Positions 29,608-41,013 of a DNA stretch of 64,000 nucleotides are shown here, one piece after another. The DNA comes from Sporothrix humicola (taxonomy: Eukaryota; Ascomycota; Sordariomycetes; Ophiostomatales; Ophiostomataceae). Position 1 is the first letter of the stretch; each line of letters starts with the position of its first letter. The stretch spans positions 344,699 through 408,698 of the forward strand of contig WNYE01000033.1 in NCBI GenBank assembly GCA_021396245.1, in the 5' to 3' direction. The notes under the pieces were generated by a model that saw nothing but the letters and a program-made list of their open reading frames with translations, ran no database searches and was not told where the DNA came from. Both the position numbers and the translations under genes were made by a program.

Positions 29608-31285
29608 GGTGGCGGTTGGGTTGTGTGGTTGTGTGGTTAGACTGTGTGCGTGTGTTAGATCGTATTTGAGATCAGAGAAAAGGTCGTATGTTTACAATAC
29701 CTTGTGATATTAAGTGGTTTGTGTGGATGTTGATATTCTGCTTCTTTTCATGACTCTTTCAACACGAATTGAGCTTGTATTTATACACAGAGTCAGGCTA
29801 CAAAGTCCATCACGACCTGACTCGTACGCTGGTCTCCAATGGCATTCATGTCTCGAGCACAACAATTTCCATGTGAATCTTGCGCACGGGGCTCTCCGTT
29901 GCCCAGTCCGGCACTCGATCAGTTCAGATGCCTCCCGTTGCCAGATTCAATTCATGACTCGCAAACATGGAGAGCATGGAGGCAGACGGAGGAATGCAAC
30001 CTGGGGTAATGGGGTAATGCGACTCTGATCTCGTCGCTGCCGCCGTCGCATCGTGGAGAGGGGGCTGTAGTCTAGCCCGTTTCCAGACCAGCTACCGAGC
30101 CCTACGATCGCATTCTTGTGCCTGTTTGCCGCCCAGTGAGGTATTTTGGGTGAGATAAAAGGTGATATGTCTCTTATTCTCACATGCCAATTCATCGCGC
30201 TTCGACAGGGCCTTTTCGCAGGACGGTGGTTTCTTTTTGAAACGGCAATTTATGAATTGCAGTGGATTGGCTTAAACTCGTGGTCCAACGGATTCTTGCC
30301 TGATTCTGGCGATTATCAACATCGGTGTCTTGAAATATGAATTGGAATGACGGGCATCGTAGGTGACAAGATGTTCCCCGTCTTGTGTCTCGAATGCCTC
30401 AAAAAAAAAGCTGTCTTCGAATTCTCAACCATCAACCACTAGTTTGTAAATAATATTCTGAAGCACCTAGACAAGGCAAACTACTCGTTCCTTCACTGAC
30501 AGCCGCATGTGAAATCAGATGCTAAAGAAAACATCTTATTCATCGCCTCGGTGATGCCACAATCAAGTGAACGCGGGGAGAAGACGCGGGGAAGGTTGTA
30601 AGCCAGGATGCGCTGGTGGTGCTATGAGACAACTTGGGTGGCATCGCGAGGCTGCAGTGCAGTGCACCTTTGCTACATCAACACAACAATATCAGCCCTG
30701 GTATATGTGGCGGCGAAACTGAATATGATTGGTGGCAGAGCTGCAATAACTGGAACAGGAGCCCACCGTCACTGGACTCACTGCATTGCATGCAAAACAT
30801 GATGCAGGTCCTATTTATTCCCTCTTTGACACATGTGCCTGTGGTAATGATTGTTAATAAATTACTGGTGTGAATGTCGAAAGGACCTGTTTGACGGTAA
30901 ACATCAACACAGTTGGGGCAATTAACCGGCAGTGTGCATGAAGCTGTTGTATTGCGCTGACGCGTAGCAGCTCCAGGCGTGTTCAGGGGCAAGTAGGGGA
31001 AATAATACGCCGGGGCTATAGCTAACTTTTGGCTAGCGTCGCTCCAGCGCCGATTGTGGGTAACCGCGGGCCAACTTCCTGGTCGGCGCAAGTCCGATCC
31101 ACGGCAATTGGATGGCAACGACAATGTCGACTTGGACTTGCGTTCTTCTCACGTTTTAATGCGACCTCGTTCAAGCAATCTCATGAAACGCCAACGCAGG
31201 ATAATCAAGTTTGTGTTGACGTGCAAGGACCATCGCCCAAAATAAACGACCATTTTGATTCTGCCTTCCACCCCTCACTCTCAGC
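29608..31285. promoter_or_regulatory. intergenic between CFEM and metallo-beta-lactamase genes
   Basis: 1,678 bp, divergent arrangement. It contains the CFEM promoter on the left and the hydrolase promoter on the right. Only short unsupported open frames are present, and no RNA gene or mobile element was recognised. Confidence 0.5.
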
Positions 31286-32515
31286 ATGGCAAGTTCCAGC
31301 AATGGCCTGGCGAGGCTTAACCCTCCACCGCAGTCGGCCAACACTGTGCGTGTGCGCATGCTCGATACGACGTCTGTCATGTCCCTGCATGCGTTCTCCT
31401 TCGTCGACCCGGTAATGCCGGGCCACGAACTGATGAGCGTTACGACGATGGCATTTTTGATTGAAAACGAGAGGCTGGGAAAGAAGGCAATGTTCGACCT
31501 TGGCACGCGCAAAGACTACTGGAACTCGCCGCCCATGACCCTGCGGCGCATCCAAGATGCGATCCCGGGCGTGCGAATCGACAAAGACGTCACCGAAATA
31601 CTGCAGGAAAAGGGCATGCGGCTCGAGGAAATCAACGACATTATCTGGTCGCACAGTCACTGGGATCACATGGGCAGCCCGCACCTGTTCCCGCCGTCAA
31701 CAAATCTCAATTACGGAAAGGGCACTGGCGTCTTCCCGGCGTATCCCCACTCGCCCGACTCCAACCTCAACGAGGACGACTTCAAGGGCCGCCAATGCAA
31801 CGAAATCGACTGTGCCGCCAGCGGTCTGCGCATTGGCCCCTTCCCGGCACATGATTTTTATGGAGATGGAAGCCTCTATCTGCTGGATACACCGGGGCAC
31901 TGGCCAGGCCATCTGTGTGCTCTGGCACGGACATCGCCCGACACGTTTGTCTTCCTCGGCGGTGACATCTGCCACTTTGCAGGTGACTTCCGTCCCAGCG
32001 AGCAGATTCCCATGCCCGACGAGGTCCCGGCCATTGCCTTTCGTGGCCGCATTGGGCGCAATCCAATGCCCTGCCCCTGTGCCGTATTTACCGACTGCCA
32101 CCCACAGACGAGTAGTGCTGCGTCTGTCTCTGAGACGGAGGCCGTTGACGTCCGGAAGACGCCCTTCTACAAGCTGTCAACACACGCAAAATCCACATAC
32201 AAAGACCCGCAGACGGCCATCGTCACAACCTTTGGTCTGCAAGAATACTTTGACGCCGACCCAAACGTTCTTGTTCTCCTCGCGCATGACACGGCCCTTG
32301 TTGAGGTTCTACCCATCTTCAACGACTCTCCAGAGAAGGATCTCAACTCTTGGCATGCCGACGGCATGAAGGAAAAGTGCCACTGGGGCTGGCTGGGCGA
32401 GCTTCCACAGTATGATAGCCAAGGCAATGTGGTTGGCCCACCTGTTTGTCGAAGTGTGCCCATTGTAGAGGGTTTGTGGAAGGAGGGAAAGCGTATCACG
32501 TCTTTTGATGAGTAG
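31286..32515 (+). CDS. metallo-beta-lactamase-fold hydrolase (lactonase-like)
   Basis: A 409-residue single-exon cytosolic enzyme with no signal peptide. The metal-site motif is SHSHWDHMGSP (H123-x-H125-x-D127-H128), followed by DTPGHWPGH (H205 and H209) and FLGGDICHFAG (D227), giving the full di-metal ligand set of the superfamily. The closest described relatives by motif layout are N-acyl-homoserine-lactonase-type enzymes and fungal cluster hydrolases, which open lactones or cleave thioesters. The substrate is not determined by the sequence. The C-terminal half has QTAIVTTFGLQEYFDADPNVLVLLAHD, a region also seen in fungal lactonase-like members. The gene runs convergently into the small hypothetical gene at 32543, 27 bp away. 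Confidence 0.87.
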   Translation: MASSSNGLARLNPPPQSANTVRVRMLDTTSVMSLHAFSFVDPVMPGHELMSVTTMAFLIENERLGKKAMFDLGTRKDYWNSPPMTLRRIQDAIPGVRIDKDVTEILQEKGMRLEEINDIIWSHSHWDHMGSPHLFPPSTNLNYGKGTGVFPAYPHSPDSNLNEDDFKGRQCNEIDCAASGLRIGPFPAHDFYGDGSLYLLDTPGHWPGHLCALARTSPDTFVFLGGDICHFAGDFRPSEQIPMPDEVPAIAFRGRIGRNPMPCPCAVFTDCHPQTSSAASVSETEAVDVRKTPFYKLSTHAKSTYKDPQTAIVTTFGLQEYFDADPNVLVLLAHDTALVEVLPIFNDSPEKDLNSWHADGMKEKCHWGWLGELPQYDSQGNVVGPPVCRSVPIVEGLWKEGKRITSFDE

Positions 32516-32542
32516 TAATGTATTTGTACTTAGTATCTAATC

Positions 32543-32965
32543 CTACTCCTCCATCTCCAGAATTGCTTCAATCATTGCATCAAACGCCGCGTCTGTCAGT
32601 TCAGGATACAAGTGCTTGGCCTCCCCCATCCTTTTCAAAACGTCAGCCACCCAGACCTGGCTGTTGAACTCCTCGTCTTGATTGTTGACTGCACTGCCCA
32701 TCATAAAGTTGGCCAGTTCATCGTCGGTGAATGATTCGGATGTCGTGCCGATAAATATGAGCTTGAATAGAGACCGACTTAACTGCACATCGTAGTCTGT
32801 GAGCCGCTCATACCGGTAGTTTGGTGGGTAGCCTCGGATATGAAAGTAATACGTCGTCTCACCGGCGATTGGTACGACGTAGAGTGCCGCATGGCGGTGT
32901 TTTTGTATATTGTAAGGCTCCCCTTTATGCACAGCAATATAGGCCTTGTAGAAATGGCGGGCCAT
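32543..32965 (-). CDS. small hypothetical protein of unknown function
   Basis: A 140-residue single-exon protein starting at an ATG (32965). It is soluble, with no signal peptide or membrane helix. It begins MARHFYKAYIAVHKGEPY and has an RHAALYVVPIAGETTYYFHIRGYPPNY segment, then a short strand-rich region and an acidic helical C-terminus (NSQVWVADVLKRMGEAKHLYP...). Coding composition and the clean ATG-stop frame support a real gene. The layout (small protein with a beta-rich front and a NxQxWV helix) resembles uncharacterised fungal proteins common in accessory regions, but no named family is claimed. Its 3' end is 27 bp from the metallo-beta-lactamase stop. Confidence 0.6.
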   Translation of the reverse strand: MARHFYKAYIAVHKGEPYNIQKHRHAALYVVPIAGETTYYFHIRGYPPNYRYERLTDYDVQLSRSLFKLIFIGTTSESFTDDELANFMMGSAVNNQDEEFNSQVWVADVLKRMGEAKHLYPELTDAAFDAMIEAILEMEE

Positions 32966-33637
32966 TGCGCTGTTGGCCCGTGTCAGCTTAAGTCATGTCA
33001 GTAAAAATACCTTTCGGGAATTGGAGCGGGGTGGCACACATTACCAATCGTTGTTAGATCCTAGAAACTTGTTCTTTCCGGGTCCCCATGGAGCAATTCG
33101 TCAAGAGTATAGAATATCGGCGCAAGGAGAAAGCAGTTGTTTTATTTGACTGGATTCATTTGATTTTTGCGGTTGTGGATTTCCATGCAGATGGGATTAG
33201 GTGGAAGCTGTGACGTGTCATGCATGTGTATAATAGCTCCTGTTGGTGGTGGTGTCCAGAGATGTTCACGCTTGGCCGTGCTGAGGCGCGCGGTAAACAG
33301 CCAAACGATGGGTAGAAAGCAGATACTATCAACATGTCTACCTAATTGGCATTACTTTCTATTCTTTTATAATTAAATTCAATACGTTTTACTCTCTTTG
33401 AACATCGCTGAAGTCACTGCATTCAATTTCTGACGATGTGTCATTGGTCATCATGTCGCCTACGGCAGATGCATGCAAAGTGCGGGGCAGCGATAACGTG
33501 ACACATGGTCATCGTGCATGTTTGATATCGTCTTGTTTTCGTCGTAAATGTCAATCGTGAACAACGTGCATTTAGCATAATCACAGAATTGGAGGTCAAC
33601 GATTCAAGTATGTGCAGATTTAACACGTCTCGAAAAC
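32966..33637. promoter_or_regulatory. intergenic, divergent promoters
   Basis: 672 bp between the small hypothetical gene (minus) and the kinase-like gene (plus). AT-rich around 33340-33400. No gene seen. Confidence 0.5.
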
Positions 33638-34552
33638 ATGGAAGAAAACCATCCAATACCAACGTCGTCCGCCACAAGCGCCCTATCGACTTACGAGGAT
33701 AGGAAAAAGACATATAAAGAGAGACTCAGGCAAAAACGGATCGAAAGAGGCCTGCCGGTCCCGCCTACCGAGGAGGAACTGAACAGCGGAAACGTCGTCG
33801 AAGAAGGCGCGACTCTCCTGTATCAGTTCCTTGGCCATGGCTGCATGATAACGCTTCATCCCGGAAACATTGTCAAGAAGTCGGGCCGAGGGGTCGTTCT
33901 GCAAGAGGCGGCCGCACTCCGCGTCGCATATGACGCTGGCCTTCCCGTACCCGAGCCGTATGGCACAGAGGTGACGCCAGACGGAAGAAACCAGATCCAC
34001 ATGAGCTACATCGAGGGCACGCAGCTGGGCGAGATTTGGGACAATTTGACAGAAGATGAAAAACGATCCTACGCTTTGCAGCTCCGTGGAATCTTGGAGA
34101 AGATGAGAGTTGTTCCTCCGCCAGCTGATGGGCTTATCGGAACTTGTGACGGGAAGGAAGTACGAAACCCAAACCCGCTGAACACCTACACAGGACCCGC
34201 ATGTCACAGCAGGAAAGAGTTTCACGATTACCTCATGAAGACGTTCTGCGAACATACTCCCAAGGCAGTCACGACGGCCATGGCACGCCGTTTGGCGATG
34301 CAAAAGGAGCACCGCGTCGTTCTGACACACACGGATCTGGCACCCAGAAACATCATTGTCCGCGATGGGTCTATTGTTGGACTGATCGACTGGGAAGACG
34401 GAGGCTGGTATCCGGAGTACTGGGAATATGTAAAGTTCTTTCAGCGGAAGGGGTCCATGGACAGAGACTTTGTTCGTTTCTCCGAAGACATTTTCCCGTG
34501 CGAATATCCCGACGAGCTGGTGGATTCGATCGCTCTTTCGAAGTATCAGTAG
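33638..34552 (+). CDS. aminoglycoside phosphotransferase (APH)-like kinase
   Basis: A 304-residue single-exon soluble protein with the APH/choline-kinase fold. A charged leader (EDRKKTYKERLRQKRIERG) is followed by an ATP-lobe NIVKKSGRGVVLQEAAALRVA with the likely ATP Lys80, a hinge MSYIEGTQLGEIW, the catalytic loop LTHTDLAPRNIIV (D233 as catalytic base, N238 as metal ligand), and GLIDWEDGGWYPEYWEYVK with D251 as metal ligand. All key residues are present, so it is probably active. In fungi this large family phosphorylates small molecules or proteins of unknown identity and does not imply antibiotic resistance. The start is the first ATG. It is convergent with the FAD monooxygenase gene. Confidence 0.85.
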   Translation: MEENHPIPTSSATSALSTYEDRKKTYKERLRQKRIERGLPVPPTEEELNSGNVVEEGATLLYQFLGHGCMITLHPGNIVKKSGRGVVLQEAAALRVAYDAGLPVPEPYGTEVTPDGRNQIHMSYIEGTQLGEIWDNLTEDEKRSYALQLRGILEKMRVVPPPADGLIGTCDGKEVRNPNPLNTYTGPACHSRKEFHDYLMKTFCEHTPKAVTTAMARRLAMQKEHRVVLTHTDLAPRNIIVRDGSIVGLIDWEDGGWYPEYWEYVKFFQRKGSMDRDFVRFSEDIFPCEYPDELVDSIALSKYQ

Positions 34553-35207
34553 ATATTTGCAACACGTTGGTGTCAAATGGCCCCATTTGAGGTCTATCTG
34601 TTTCTTGCGTATAAACATTCATAATCTCTGGGCACATTTATTTCATTGCTTTATTTTTTTTATTTTTTATTTTCTTTCGTATCCAACAATTTAAAAAAAA
34701 GAAATTTAAAGTAAAATGAACTTACGATGACATTACAGCGTCAAAAATAAATGTTATATAGATTGAAATGATAGATAATAAAAACGAAAATAAGAAGAAT
34801 ATGAAAAGAGTAAAGACGATGGCATGTCTCTTGAAGCCTACAGTAACAACCACATTTTCAGAATAACTACGCTCTACATCCTTCACTCAGTATCCTAAGG
34901 ATGTACGTGATCCGTATCACTCGATTAACTGTCGAGTATGACCGTTCAGAGCTCACGTCTACAAAGGGACCCAGATAATCCAAACCGAAGCATTGATAAG
35001 ATGTGTGAACGTAGCGTAGGCTAGGCCAATGGAGAGGCCGGCAAAGGCTGGGATAAAACGAGCTATCTACATATCAAATGCGTCTAGTACATATCGAATA
35101 GAATACAAAAATGTCGTCTAACATGTTGTTACATGTACGCCATCCCTCTTTTCTCAAGTGACACTTGTTGAGGTTGGCAATTCAAACATGGCGCTGCCCC
35201 TCTTTCC
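34553..35207. other. intergenic, convergent 3' flanks
   Basis: 655 bp, AT-rich from 34640 to 34860 and mixed afterwards. No gene or repeat recognised. Confidence 0.5.
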
Positions 35208-36930
35208 TTACGCAGCAATCTTGCCCGGAGTCTTCTGGAAGAAGTTGGAGGGAAGCTCAAAGGTCGGGTATGCCTCCTTGAGCTGGTCGACGGAGTCTTC
35301 GATGATGTCGTAGCGGAAGTTGTAGTCGAAGAAGTCTTCCGGGCGTTCTGTTGGTGTTAGTACGGATCAAAGACAGAGGGGCATTGCCGTCGCCGGCATC
35401 GCTTACTGGGAATCTTGTCCTCAGGCATAAAGGCAGAGGCATCCTTGCGGATCAGCTCCGGCTGGTCCTGGCCGGCGTTGCTGAAGATCTGGATGATGCT
35501 GGCTCTGTTGCGGCGGATCTTCTCGTAGAGCTTGAGCCGCTCAGCCACGTCGGCCTTGGTGGCACCGACCAGGACAAGACCGAGGACAACACCGTCCTCG
35601 ATGCCCTGGGCGCCGCCCTGTCCTTGGTCTACAGCTGTTAGATGGAGTTGTCAAGATAAGAATATGTCGTAGAGCACTTACGAGGAAGCATGGGATGGGC
35701 TGCATCGCCGGCCAGAGCTACACTGCCCTTTGTCCAGGTCGGGATGGGAGGTCGGAAGAGCAGTGGCCACTGCATGACTTCTGTCGCTTTGCTTCAGAGG
35801 TGTTAACTGGCATGTGGGTTTTTAAATTTATACGGGTTGGAGGTCATACCTGATGACGGCAAACAAGTCTGGGTGGACGTCTGAGTACTTCTCGAGAAGC
35901 TTGGCCTTGTCTTCCGGGGAGTGGCGACCTATGATGGACCGTGGTGATTAATTATGTGCACAATGTAGGATGCCGTTATGTATCTGACAACTTCAAGACT
36001 TACTCTCCTTCTTGGACAGATCCAAGGTCTCGTGTTCCGTGTTGTAAATGGCCACAAAGTTGTGAACCTCGTTGCTGGATGTGTTAGCCAACTGTCGATG
36101 GATGGCAATTAAAGAGTATCCTTGGGGAAGGACAACATACTTGCGGCATGGATAAGACACAATTCGCTTGTTCTCGCCAACAAAGAACTTCATGCGGCCG
36201 TCGTCGTCCTCGGTGTAAAATTTGGTCTTGGGGTCGGCGTTGATTTCGTCGGCCGGGATGAGGAAGCGGAAGCATGCATTTTGCGGCGCCCCAAGCGGCC
36301 GGGGCTCGCCCAGAATGGCCTCGACGGCTATACTGTGAATGCCATCAGCAGCAATGACGGCGTCTGCCGTGATGACCTCGCCGTTGTCGAGTGTGATGGA
36401 CGCCTCGTCTGTGTTCTACATATCAAAGTAAGGTTAGCACAAGCCACGACCCAAGACGGCTGGTGACGATGAGATCTGGGCCGTGCCGACATGCAATATG
36501 CACATACATAATGGACGATCTTGGAACGCAGAGATACAGTGGCGGGATGGCCGGGCGCGTCCGGGCCCTCGGGCTCAGTTGCAAGCCGCTTCAGCTCCTC
36601 GTGCAGGTCGACACGATGCGTCAGGAACCAAGGCGCACCGCATCGAATCGGAATCTGCTCCTCGACTTCTTTGCCGGTGTGGAAGCGCACGAGCGTCTTC
36701 TCGTTTGCACGGTAGCTCGACTTGGTGGTGACAAACTTTGCGTGGACAGGGTCTAGGCCCCAGGCCAGCAGAGCCCGTGCTGCGTTGGGCGGGACGTGAA
36801 TCGCGGCACCAACTTCGTTGTTGTGAGATGATCGCTCGTAGACCCGAACATTGTGGCCAGCCCTGCGCAGTGAAACGGCGGCAGAAAGACCGCTGATCCC
36901 ACCACCGACGATCGCCACATTCAACGACAT
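35208..36930 (-). CDS. FAD-dependent aromatic monooxygenase (salicylate hydroxylase-like), seven exons
   Basis: A 439-residue flavoprotein monooxygenase. Exons: 36930-36508, 36415-36141, 36074-36004, 35928-35850, 35791-35682, 35628-35407, 35347-35208; all six introns are GT-AG, 53-92 nt. Motifs in order: the FAD-binding VAIVGGGISGLSAAVSLRRAG with a distal Glu in RVYERS, the ADAVIAADGIHS motif (DG fingerprint contacting FAD and NAD(P)H), and VALAGDAAHPMLPHQGQGGAQGIEDG (GD motif binding the FAD ribityl chain). These define the class A hydroxylases that act on salicylate, 6-hydroxynicotinate or related aromatic acids. It may belong functionally with the CYP53-like P450 in aromatic catabolism, but it is 20 kb away. 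Splice sites were chosen by frame and motif continuity. Confidence 0.88.
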
Positions 36931-38781
36931 CTTTTGGGATTCTCTGGGGTTTTTGCGTCACACGGGAAGGGAAGGGTTGATGATGACAGTCTGGGGGACC
37001 AAGTTGGGGTTACTGAGTACTGAGGGACTGGGTATTGTGCGTGTGGCCTATCGAGTACGGGTACAGAGTCTGGGAGTGTGTGGCATACGCTCCAGGGCCA
37101 TAATAAAGGCAGTGCCAAGGTCTTTTTGCTCTTTTTTAAAGATTCTGGAAAAGGGGCCGGGCAGGCCATTGTCGAATAATAATCAGTCCATGTTCCCCAT
37201 CCACTGGCGGCCGAGTACGACAGGAGACGACAGGAAAAGACAGGAGAATATCATTTCCTCAACAAGACGAACAAGTGTTCCGATACTACGGAAGACATGG
37301 TCAGATTGTGCCCTGAATGCGACATATGCACCATATGGGACCGGCATACATGCCACACCTGGTCTAGATCCAGAAGGGTTTGCTTTTTATCACTTTTGGG
37401 TTTGACTTTTACAGGAGAAGGGTCATCCTTACGTCGAAACAGGTTCTATTCAAGTCCAATTTGAAATGAGAAATGACTTGACTGCGTGTTGGAAAAGTTG
37501 GAATTTGGTCGACATAAGGTGCAGTAATTTGCACAAGTAAATAGATTAAAAAAAAAAGTACGACGAATGGAGGAATTCAAAGTACTGTGGTACATGAGGT
37601 ACATTCACAGTTTGCCAACACAATTAGTACACGTCCTTCCCCCGAGAGATTGCCCATCCCTGCTGCAACACTGCGCATCTTGGCAGGCTAATGCCCTTGC
37701 CAATGCCTGCTAATGTTGTAGTGGTTAGTCCCTGTGGCCCCCTGTCGACTGAAGGATTTTGCACCCCTAGGGCCCTAAAATTCCTGTGCCCCCACTCTGC
37801 CAACTAGGTTGTCCACCACTTGCGAGATACACGGAACCGAGTAGTCTTAGTATTCGTATGGATGGCTGAGATAATGTCAACATTGCAAAATAAGATGGGA
37901 TTCACGTCAGCTAACAGAAATAGCGTTGACAAAGGTGGAGCCGAGACGGACTGAACTCCGTACGACTAAAAAAGCAAGACAGAGTAAATAGGGGGCTGTC
38001 TCTCCTCGAATATGTCGTACAAGTAGGGCAGATGCATAAATAAGTGAAGAAAGACTCTGGGCAAGCCTCCGTCTTCCAGATGTTCCCACCCCAGCACGGA
38101 GTATCAGTCATGGAAATAGGAGGTTGCGTCGAAAGTGGCTCTTGCCAGCTGTGCATGCTTGGAGGCAACACTGAACCATATTCGGCACATGCAGGATACA
38201 GAATTCGACTTTTACGTAGCACTTGTCAGAAAGAGAGCAAGCCTCTGTATCACCCAAGGCAGAATATTGCACCCTCACCCTCTGAGAATGAGAATATTTG
38301 CAGAATGTTCTGTGAGGATTCACACCCAAGGCCTAAGAACTCTGGGCGTTCTAGACTCATTGGAAGAGGAAGGGACGCCCGGTTGCGTCGGGGGCAATGG
38401 CAAATAAAAACAAAATAAACCAAATAAAACTGAAGAGACTCGGTAAATTGCTGGCTACGACGCAAATGGAGATACCGGCCTGATGGCTTGCGTTGTTGAT
38501 TTCTGACGACGGCGACCCTGAGTACGGCTCTTAAGTACATCGACGGCACCCACCTCGTGGCAATCTGCACGTTTTCTGCACGTTTTCCTGCACGGTTCTC
38601 CTCTGTGATATCCTGTCCCCTTTTATTCCTGTCACTCCTTTGCAAATCTTTGACCTTTTTGTTTTCTTTCTTTTTTCTTTTTCTCCCTTTTCTTTTTTTC
38701 CTTCTCTCGTCTTCTCTTGCACTCCATCCCCTCCTCCCATCTCACCTCACCATTTTCTGCACAGTCTCTTGCTCGGACACA
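36931..38781. promoter_or_regulatory. intergenic, divergent promoters, no gene seen
   Basis: 1,851 bp between the monooxygenase start (minus) and the MFS start (plus). The MFS leader from 38640 to 38760 is a CT-rich tract typical of fungal promoters. Short open frames on the minus strand lack domain-like content. Confidence 0.5.
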
Positions 38782-41013
38782 ATGGCACCCGCTGAAACAA
38801 CCGAACCGACCACGGACTCGACGGTGGTCGTCCACGAGAAGGCTGATGTTGACCAGCCGGCGGCGAGCTCATCGCAAGATGGTCAAGATGCGCTTCCCAA
38901 GTCGGCGCACAGCTCAGAGCCCTCGACCGAGGACGAGCCCGTGCCCACGCTGCACGCAAAGACGTTTCTGATCGTGTTTGCCGTCTGCTTTATCTACTTT
39001 GCGCAGCTCATCAACGTTGTCGGCGCAGGTGCTGTAAGTATTTGTCTTTTAATTTTTTTTTTGTCCCTTCTCCTTTTTTTTTTTTTCACATGCGCGACGG
39101 TTGTACCTTGCGCAATTACGCGCATTTCTTCTTCTCGTCTTTTTCCTCCCCCCCCCTTTTTTTTTTTTTCAGCTGTCGTCTGGACTTTTCCACTCTGCCC
39201 CAGTGATCATCCTGCCAGGCATAAAATGACTAACCGCAAACATAGCAAGCCCAGACGATCGTCCAGGTCGTCGGCGGTTCCACGGAGACCGTCTGGCTGA
39301 CATCGACCATTGCCATTCTCACGAGTGTGCTGTCGCCCGTCGTGTCCCAGGCTGCCGACTACTGGGGCCGCCGCTGGATCCTGATTCTGCTGACGCTGTC
39401 CGGCGTCGTCGGCTCGATTGTCGTGGCCCGCGCCAATAGCATCGGCATGGCCATTGCCGGTTTCACGGTGACGGGCATTGCATACGGCGCCCAACCCCTG
39501 CTGCACGCCGTTGCGTCGGAGGTTTTGCCGCGCCGTTACCGCCCCTGGGCCCAGGGTGCCACGAACCTATCAGCGGCCCTTGGTGGCGTTGTGGCTCTCC
39601 TCGCTGGCGGCGCCCTCACGCGCAACGGTAATGCTGCAGGCTTCCGCAACTACTGGTACCTGGCTACTGCTGTGTTTGCTGTGGCCACTCTCCTGACGGC
39701 TGTCCTGTACACGCCGCCCAAGACCCCCAACCAGCTGAACTTTACCAACGTCGAGAAGCTGGGCAAGCTCGACTGGGTTGGCTACGCCCTGCTGTCGTCC
39801 AGTCTGGTGCTCTTCAGCATTGGCCTGTCGTGGTCGCAGAACCCGTACCCTTGGTCGGACCCGCATACATCAGCCACGTTTGCCGTCGGCGTTGCGCTGC
39901 TGGTTGCGCTCGTCGTGTACGAGACGTGGTTCAAGAAGGACGGCATGCTGCACCACGATCTGTTCACGCACCGCAACTTTGCGATTGCCCTGGGCTGTGT
40001 GTTCGTCGAGGGCCTTGTGTTCTTCGCCGCCAACAACTACTTTGCCTTCGAGGTCAGCGTTCTCTACGAGACGGACTCGCTGCGCACTGGTCTCCGCTAC
40101 ACGATCAACATGCTCATGTACGGCACCAGCGCCGTCTTTGCCGGCTTCTACTGCTCCAAGACCAAGAACGTGCGCTGGCCGGCCTTTGCTGCGTTCGTAT
40201 CCATGGTCATCTTCTTTGTGCTCATGGCCACCACTACGCCCTCGGCCACTAGCTCCCGCAATGTTTGGGGGTATCCCGTCTTTTTGGGCTTTGGTCTTGG
40301 TGTCTGTCTGTGCGCGCTGGTGACCGTTGCCCAGCTTTCCACGCCGCGCGAGCTGATTGCCATTACCAGCGGTCTGATGATTGGCACCCGCTCTCTGGGT
40401 GGCTCTGTCGGTCTTGCCATTTGTGAGTTTTTCTCTCCCTTTGCGTTTTGTTTTACCTTTTGACTTCCCTTTTGATTTTCTTTCGTTCCGTATCCTGTGT
40501 TGTACTTTTATGCAACATCGCCCTGTGTCTTCTAGTTCCCTCCTTGCCTATTCTGGGAAAGACTGTTTCTAACCAACGGACTTTTAGACAATGCTATTCT
40601 CTCGGGCCACCTCAACAAGAACTTGGGGGCCAACATTGCCGCTGCCGTCCTGCCTCTGGGCCTGCCCGAGACGTCTCTCGGCGACTTTATCACTGCGCTG
40701 GCCAACCAGGACAATGCCGCTCTGGCTGCTGTGCCGGGCGTTACAGGCGAAATCATTGGCGCTGCTGTGGGTGCCCTCAAGAGCACTTACAGTGTTGCGT
40801 TCCGCTGGGTGTGGGTTGCTGCTGGCTCTTTCACAGTCGTTGCTGCAATCGGTAAGTACTTCGCACTGTTTCATTGCGTGATTGGTTTTACTGGTTTTAC
40901 TGTTGGCACTAAAACTAACTTTCCCAGCTGCTGTTTTCCTGGTCGACCCGAAGAAGGAATTCAACAACCACATCGACGCCCCTGCAGAGAAGGCGGAAGA
41001 TATGTACAACTAA
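38782..41013 (+). CDS. MFS transporter, TRI12/siderophore-like, four exons
   Basis: A 592-residue membrane transporter. Exons: 38782-39033, 39246-40422, 40588-40851, 40928-41013. A hydrophilic acidic tail of about 60 residues precedes the helices. Family signs are FAVCFIYFAQLINVVGAG in the first helix, VSQAADYWGRRWILI (the MFS signature loop after helix 2-3), ARANSIGMAIAGFTVTGIAYGAQPLLHAVASEVLPRRYR, and MIGTRSLGGSVGLAIYNAI near the C-terminus, as in TRI12-type and siderophore or drug carriers. Intron 1 is 212 nt with several long T tracts; its acceptor could be the AG at 39245 (used here, after an ACTAAC branch site) or the AG at 39254, differing by three residues. The substrate is unknown. 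Confidence 0.83.

Noticed and set aside
38250..38645. Minus-strand open frame of 131 codons upstream of the MFS gene
   Set aside because: No domain, signal peptide or coding-like composition; overlaps the MFS leader.
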